Of a DNA stretch of 33,506 nt, positions 32,508 through 33,506 are shown one piece after another (positions within the stretch are counted from its first letter, which is position 1; the number at the start of each line of letters is the position of its first letter). The notes below the pieces were generated by a model. The model was not told the origin of the DNA. It was given only the letters and a program-made list of their open reading frames with translations, and did not search any database. This stretch comes from an uncultured Roseburia sp. GTDB taxonomy: Bacteria > Bacillota > Clostridia > Lachnospirales > Lachnospiraceae. A program made the position numbers and the translations under genes. The stretch is from contig CAKNLF010000017.1 of NCBI GenBank assembly GCA_930989305.1, forward strand, positions 1-33,506, given 5' to 3'.

Positions 32508-32770
32508 CCGAGCATCCGGCTTTGAGTCATGACCCCGGACGTTACCTCTACAGTTAACTCAGCCCAGGCACCCTCACGGCACATAGGGGGTTCTGCTTAA
32601 GGCTGCTTCATTCCTGACCTGACCTGGTTCACAGAGTCCTATTGCGTAAGACCCAAACATCAACGCCACTTATAAAGGGCAGCTCCGCAATCAAAAACCC
32701 GGGGCCGGATATCACTCCAACTGTAGCGGACTGTTGGTACAGGGCACCGCTAACGCCCCAGCTGCTCGGA
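32508..32770 (-). ncRNA. ffs: Signal recognition particle RNA, large (6S-type, with Alu domain)
   Basis: The minus strand reads GCGTTAGCGGTGCCCTGTACC near its 5' end, then GGCGTTGATGTTTGGGTC, CGCAAT and GTGAACCAGGTCAGGTC-AGGAAT-GAAGCAGCC, and GGGTGCCTGGGCTGAG near the 3' end. These match the Bacillus scRNA in order. The helix 8 apical part has a GGAA tetraloop closed by A-U rather than the usual C-G. The 5' CCGAGCA pairs with 3' TGCTCGG to close the molecule. Length is about 263 nt, as expected for Firmicutes with an Alu domain. It works with Ffh to target proteins to the membrane. Ends are inferred from the closing helix and the promoter. Confidence 0.96.
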
Positions 32771-32776
32771 GATTTA

Positions 32777-32805
32777 AGTATATCTTTTTTCTTTTTAAAT
32801 GTCAA
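32777..32805 (-). promoter_or_regulatory. Near-consensus promoter of the SRP RNA gene
   Basis: Perfect TTGACA (32805-32800) and TATACT (32782-32777) are 17 bp apart, with an A-rich spacer. The expected start is 32770, exactly where the RNA closing helix begins. Confidence 0.9.
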
Positions 32806-32821
32806 CAAAAGCAGCCTGCTT

Positions 32822-33304
32822 TTAGAAATTTTTAAGCTTTTCCTGTTTTTTCTTTTCCCGCAGCTCCCGGAAAAAATCACTGAGCATGGCGGAACATTCC
32901 TCTCCCAGCACACCGGACACGATCTCCACCTGATGATTGAACTGTTCCATCTGCAGCAGATTCAGCACCGATCCGGCACAGCCGGCTTTGGGGTTCATGC
33001 TGCCGATCACCACCTTGTCGATCCTGGACTGTACCAGAGCGCCGGCGCACATCTGGCATGGCTCCAGGGTCACATACATCGTGCATCCTTCCAGCCTCCA
33101 GTCTCCCAGTTTTTTGCTGGCTTTCCGGATGGCCTGAAGCTCCGCGTGAGCCAGCGTGTTTTTATCGGTATTGCGTCTGTTGTATCCTCTTGCTATGATC
33201 TTGTCTTCATATACGATCACGCAGCCGATGGGCACCTCTTCCAGGGCCCGGGCTTTCTTTGCCTGCCGGATCGCCTCTTTCATGTATTTTTCCTGTTTCT
33301 CCAT
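32822..33304 (-). CDS. tadA: tRNA-specific adenosine deaminase TadA
   Basis: TadA converts A34 to inosine in tRNA-Arg(ACG). I chose the ATG at 33304 (MEKQEKYMKEAIRQAKKA), which gives the usual size (160 residues); the longer reading to 33385 runs through the promoter region. The cytidine-deaminase fold is clear: VPIGCVIVYEDKIIARGYN, catalytic H53-A-E55, P82-C83-x-x-C86 zinc motif and GSMNPKAGCAGSVLNLL, with a basic C-terminus (REKKKQEKLKNF). A GAGAGCGGG stretch precedes the start. It is divergent from the radical SAM gene and lies just upstream of the SRP RNA promoter, a common clostridial arrangement. Confidence 0.95.
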   Translation of the reverse strand: MEKQEKYMKEAIRQAKKARALEEVPIGCVIVYEDKIIARGYNRRNTDKNTLAHAELQAIRKASKKLGDWRLEGCTMYVTLEPCQMCAGALVQSRIDKVVIGSMNPKAGCAGSVLNLLQMEQFNHQVEIVSGVLGEECSAMLSDFFRELREKKKQEKLKNF

Positions 33305-33334
33305 ATCCCGCTCTCTTTCCCAAACAATTTTTCT

Positions 33335-33355
33335 ATAGTATAATGCAAATACTAT
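33335..33355. promoter_or_regulatory. Inverted repeat overlapping a -10 in the divergent tadA/nrdG-like gap
   Basis: ATAGTAT-AATGCAA-ATACTAT is a perfect inverted repeat with 7-bp arms. It overlaps TATAAT (33339-33344) facing the radical SAM gene and a TATACT-like -10 on the other strand. It may be a repressor site or two back-to-back -10 elements. Confidence 0.45.
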
Positions 33356-33384
33356 CATGTGTAAATTTGAAAGGACGAAAATCA

Positions 33385-33506
33385 ATGAAGATCGCGGGAT
33401 TTTTAAAGACCACCCTTTTGGACTATCCGGGCCGGATCAGCGCCTCTGTCTATCTGGCAGGCTGCAATCTTCGCTGTCCCTTTTGCCAAAACAGCGGCCT
33501 GATCTG
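33385..33506 (+). CDS. Anaerobic RNR-activating radical SAM protein, NrdG2-like (3' end cut by window)
   Basis: The first 40 codons read MKIAGFLKTTLLDYPGRISA followed by a beta strand and the radical SAM loop C27-x3-C31-x2-C34 (AGCNLRCPFCQN). The start LLDYPG and the loop CNLRCPFCQN are typical of the anaerobic ribonucleoside-triphosphate reductase activating protein of the NrdG2 type, which puts a glycyl radical on its partner reductase. AAAGGACG lies seven bases before the ATG. The remaining part and the reductase gene would be beyond the window, so the partner is not confirmed. Other short radical SAM activases share the loop. Confidence 0.85.
   Translation, partial: MKIAGFLKTTLLDYPGRISASVYLAGCNLRCPFCQNSGLI

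Overview
The window is about 33.5 kb of a low-to-mid GC Firmicute chromosome, most likely a gut Lachnospiraceae (Clostridia). The evidence is the dnaX-ybaB-recR order, a large Bacillus/Clostridium-type SRP RNA with an Alu domain, purine-rich AGGAGG ribosome sites, an envelope protein of the clostridial DUF5711 type, DUF4358/DHHW proteins and a NrdG2-type radical SAM activase. Most genes lie on the minus strand. No phage, transposase, CRISPR or rRNA was seen.

Layout. Positions 1-3312 (minus): a LysM protein with an apparently inactive MPN/JAB-like N-terminal domain, a DUF5711-type membrane propeller and a CvpA-family membrane protein (cut by the window edge). Positions 3424-5312: a split transketolase pair with its own promoter and terminator. 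Positions 5320-9096: dnaX, ybaB and recR, preceded by a phosphofructokinase with an unusual active-site combination. Positions 9183-9348: tRNA-Ser(CGA) with promoter and bidirectional terminator. Positions 9373-11322: a nuclease-like protein with seven zinc ribbons. Positions 11464-11783: a small metal-binding HMA protein behind an operator-like inverted repeat. Positions 12062-15159: an accessory metabolic group of a MtaA/UroD-type methyltransferase, a PhlG-like hydrolase and a LysR regulator.

Positions 15156-22468 (minus): a sucrose locus of scrR, then scrA, sacA, a PTS enzyme I and birA. It ends in a hairpin that overlaps the convergent LysR stop codon. Sucrose would be imported and phosphorylated by ScrA using phosphate from enzyme I (via HPr, encoded elsewhere), then split by SacA under ScrR control. 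Positions 22498-26591: a surface-polymer O-acylation module of a DUF4358-DHHW lipoprotein, an MBOAT transferase and a DHHW protein. Positions 26770-28371: a beta-CASP metallo-beta-lactamase RNase. Positions 28695-30455 (plus): a small membrane protein and a sodium:solute symporter. Positions 30630-32320 (minus): an aminotransferase of the alanine-glyoxylate type with an ECF S-component. Positions 32441-32805: SRP RNA with a near-consensus promoter. Positions 32822-33506: tadA and, divergently, the start of an anaerobic RNR activase gene.

The most unusual items are the MPN-like/LysM protein, the DUF4358-DHHW/MBOAT/DHHW triad, the PhlG-like hydrolase next to a lone MtaA-type methyltransferase, the multi-zinc-ribbon nuclease beside tRNA-Ser, an E. 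coli-type slippery heptamer in dnaX, and the shared-stop terminator at 15142-15175. Functions are assigned from motif recognition alone; no database search was possible.
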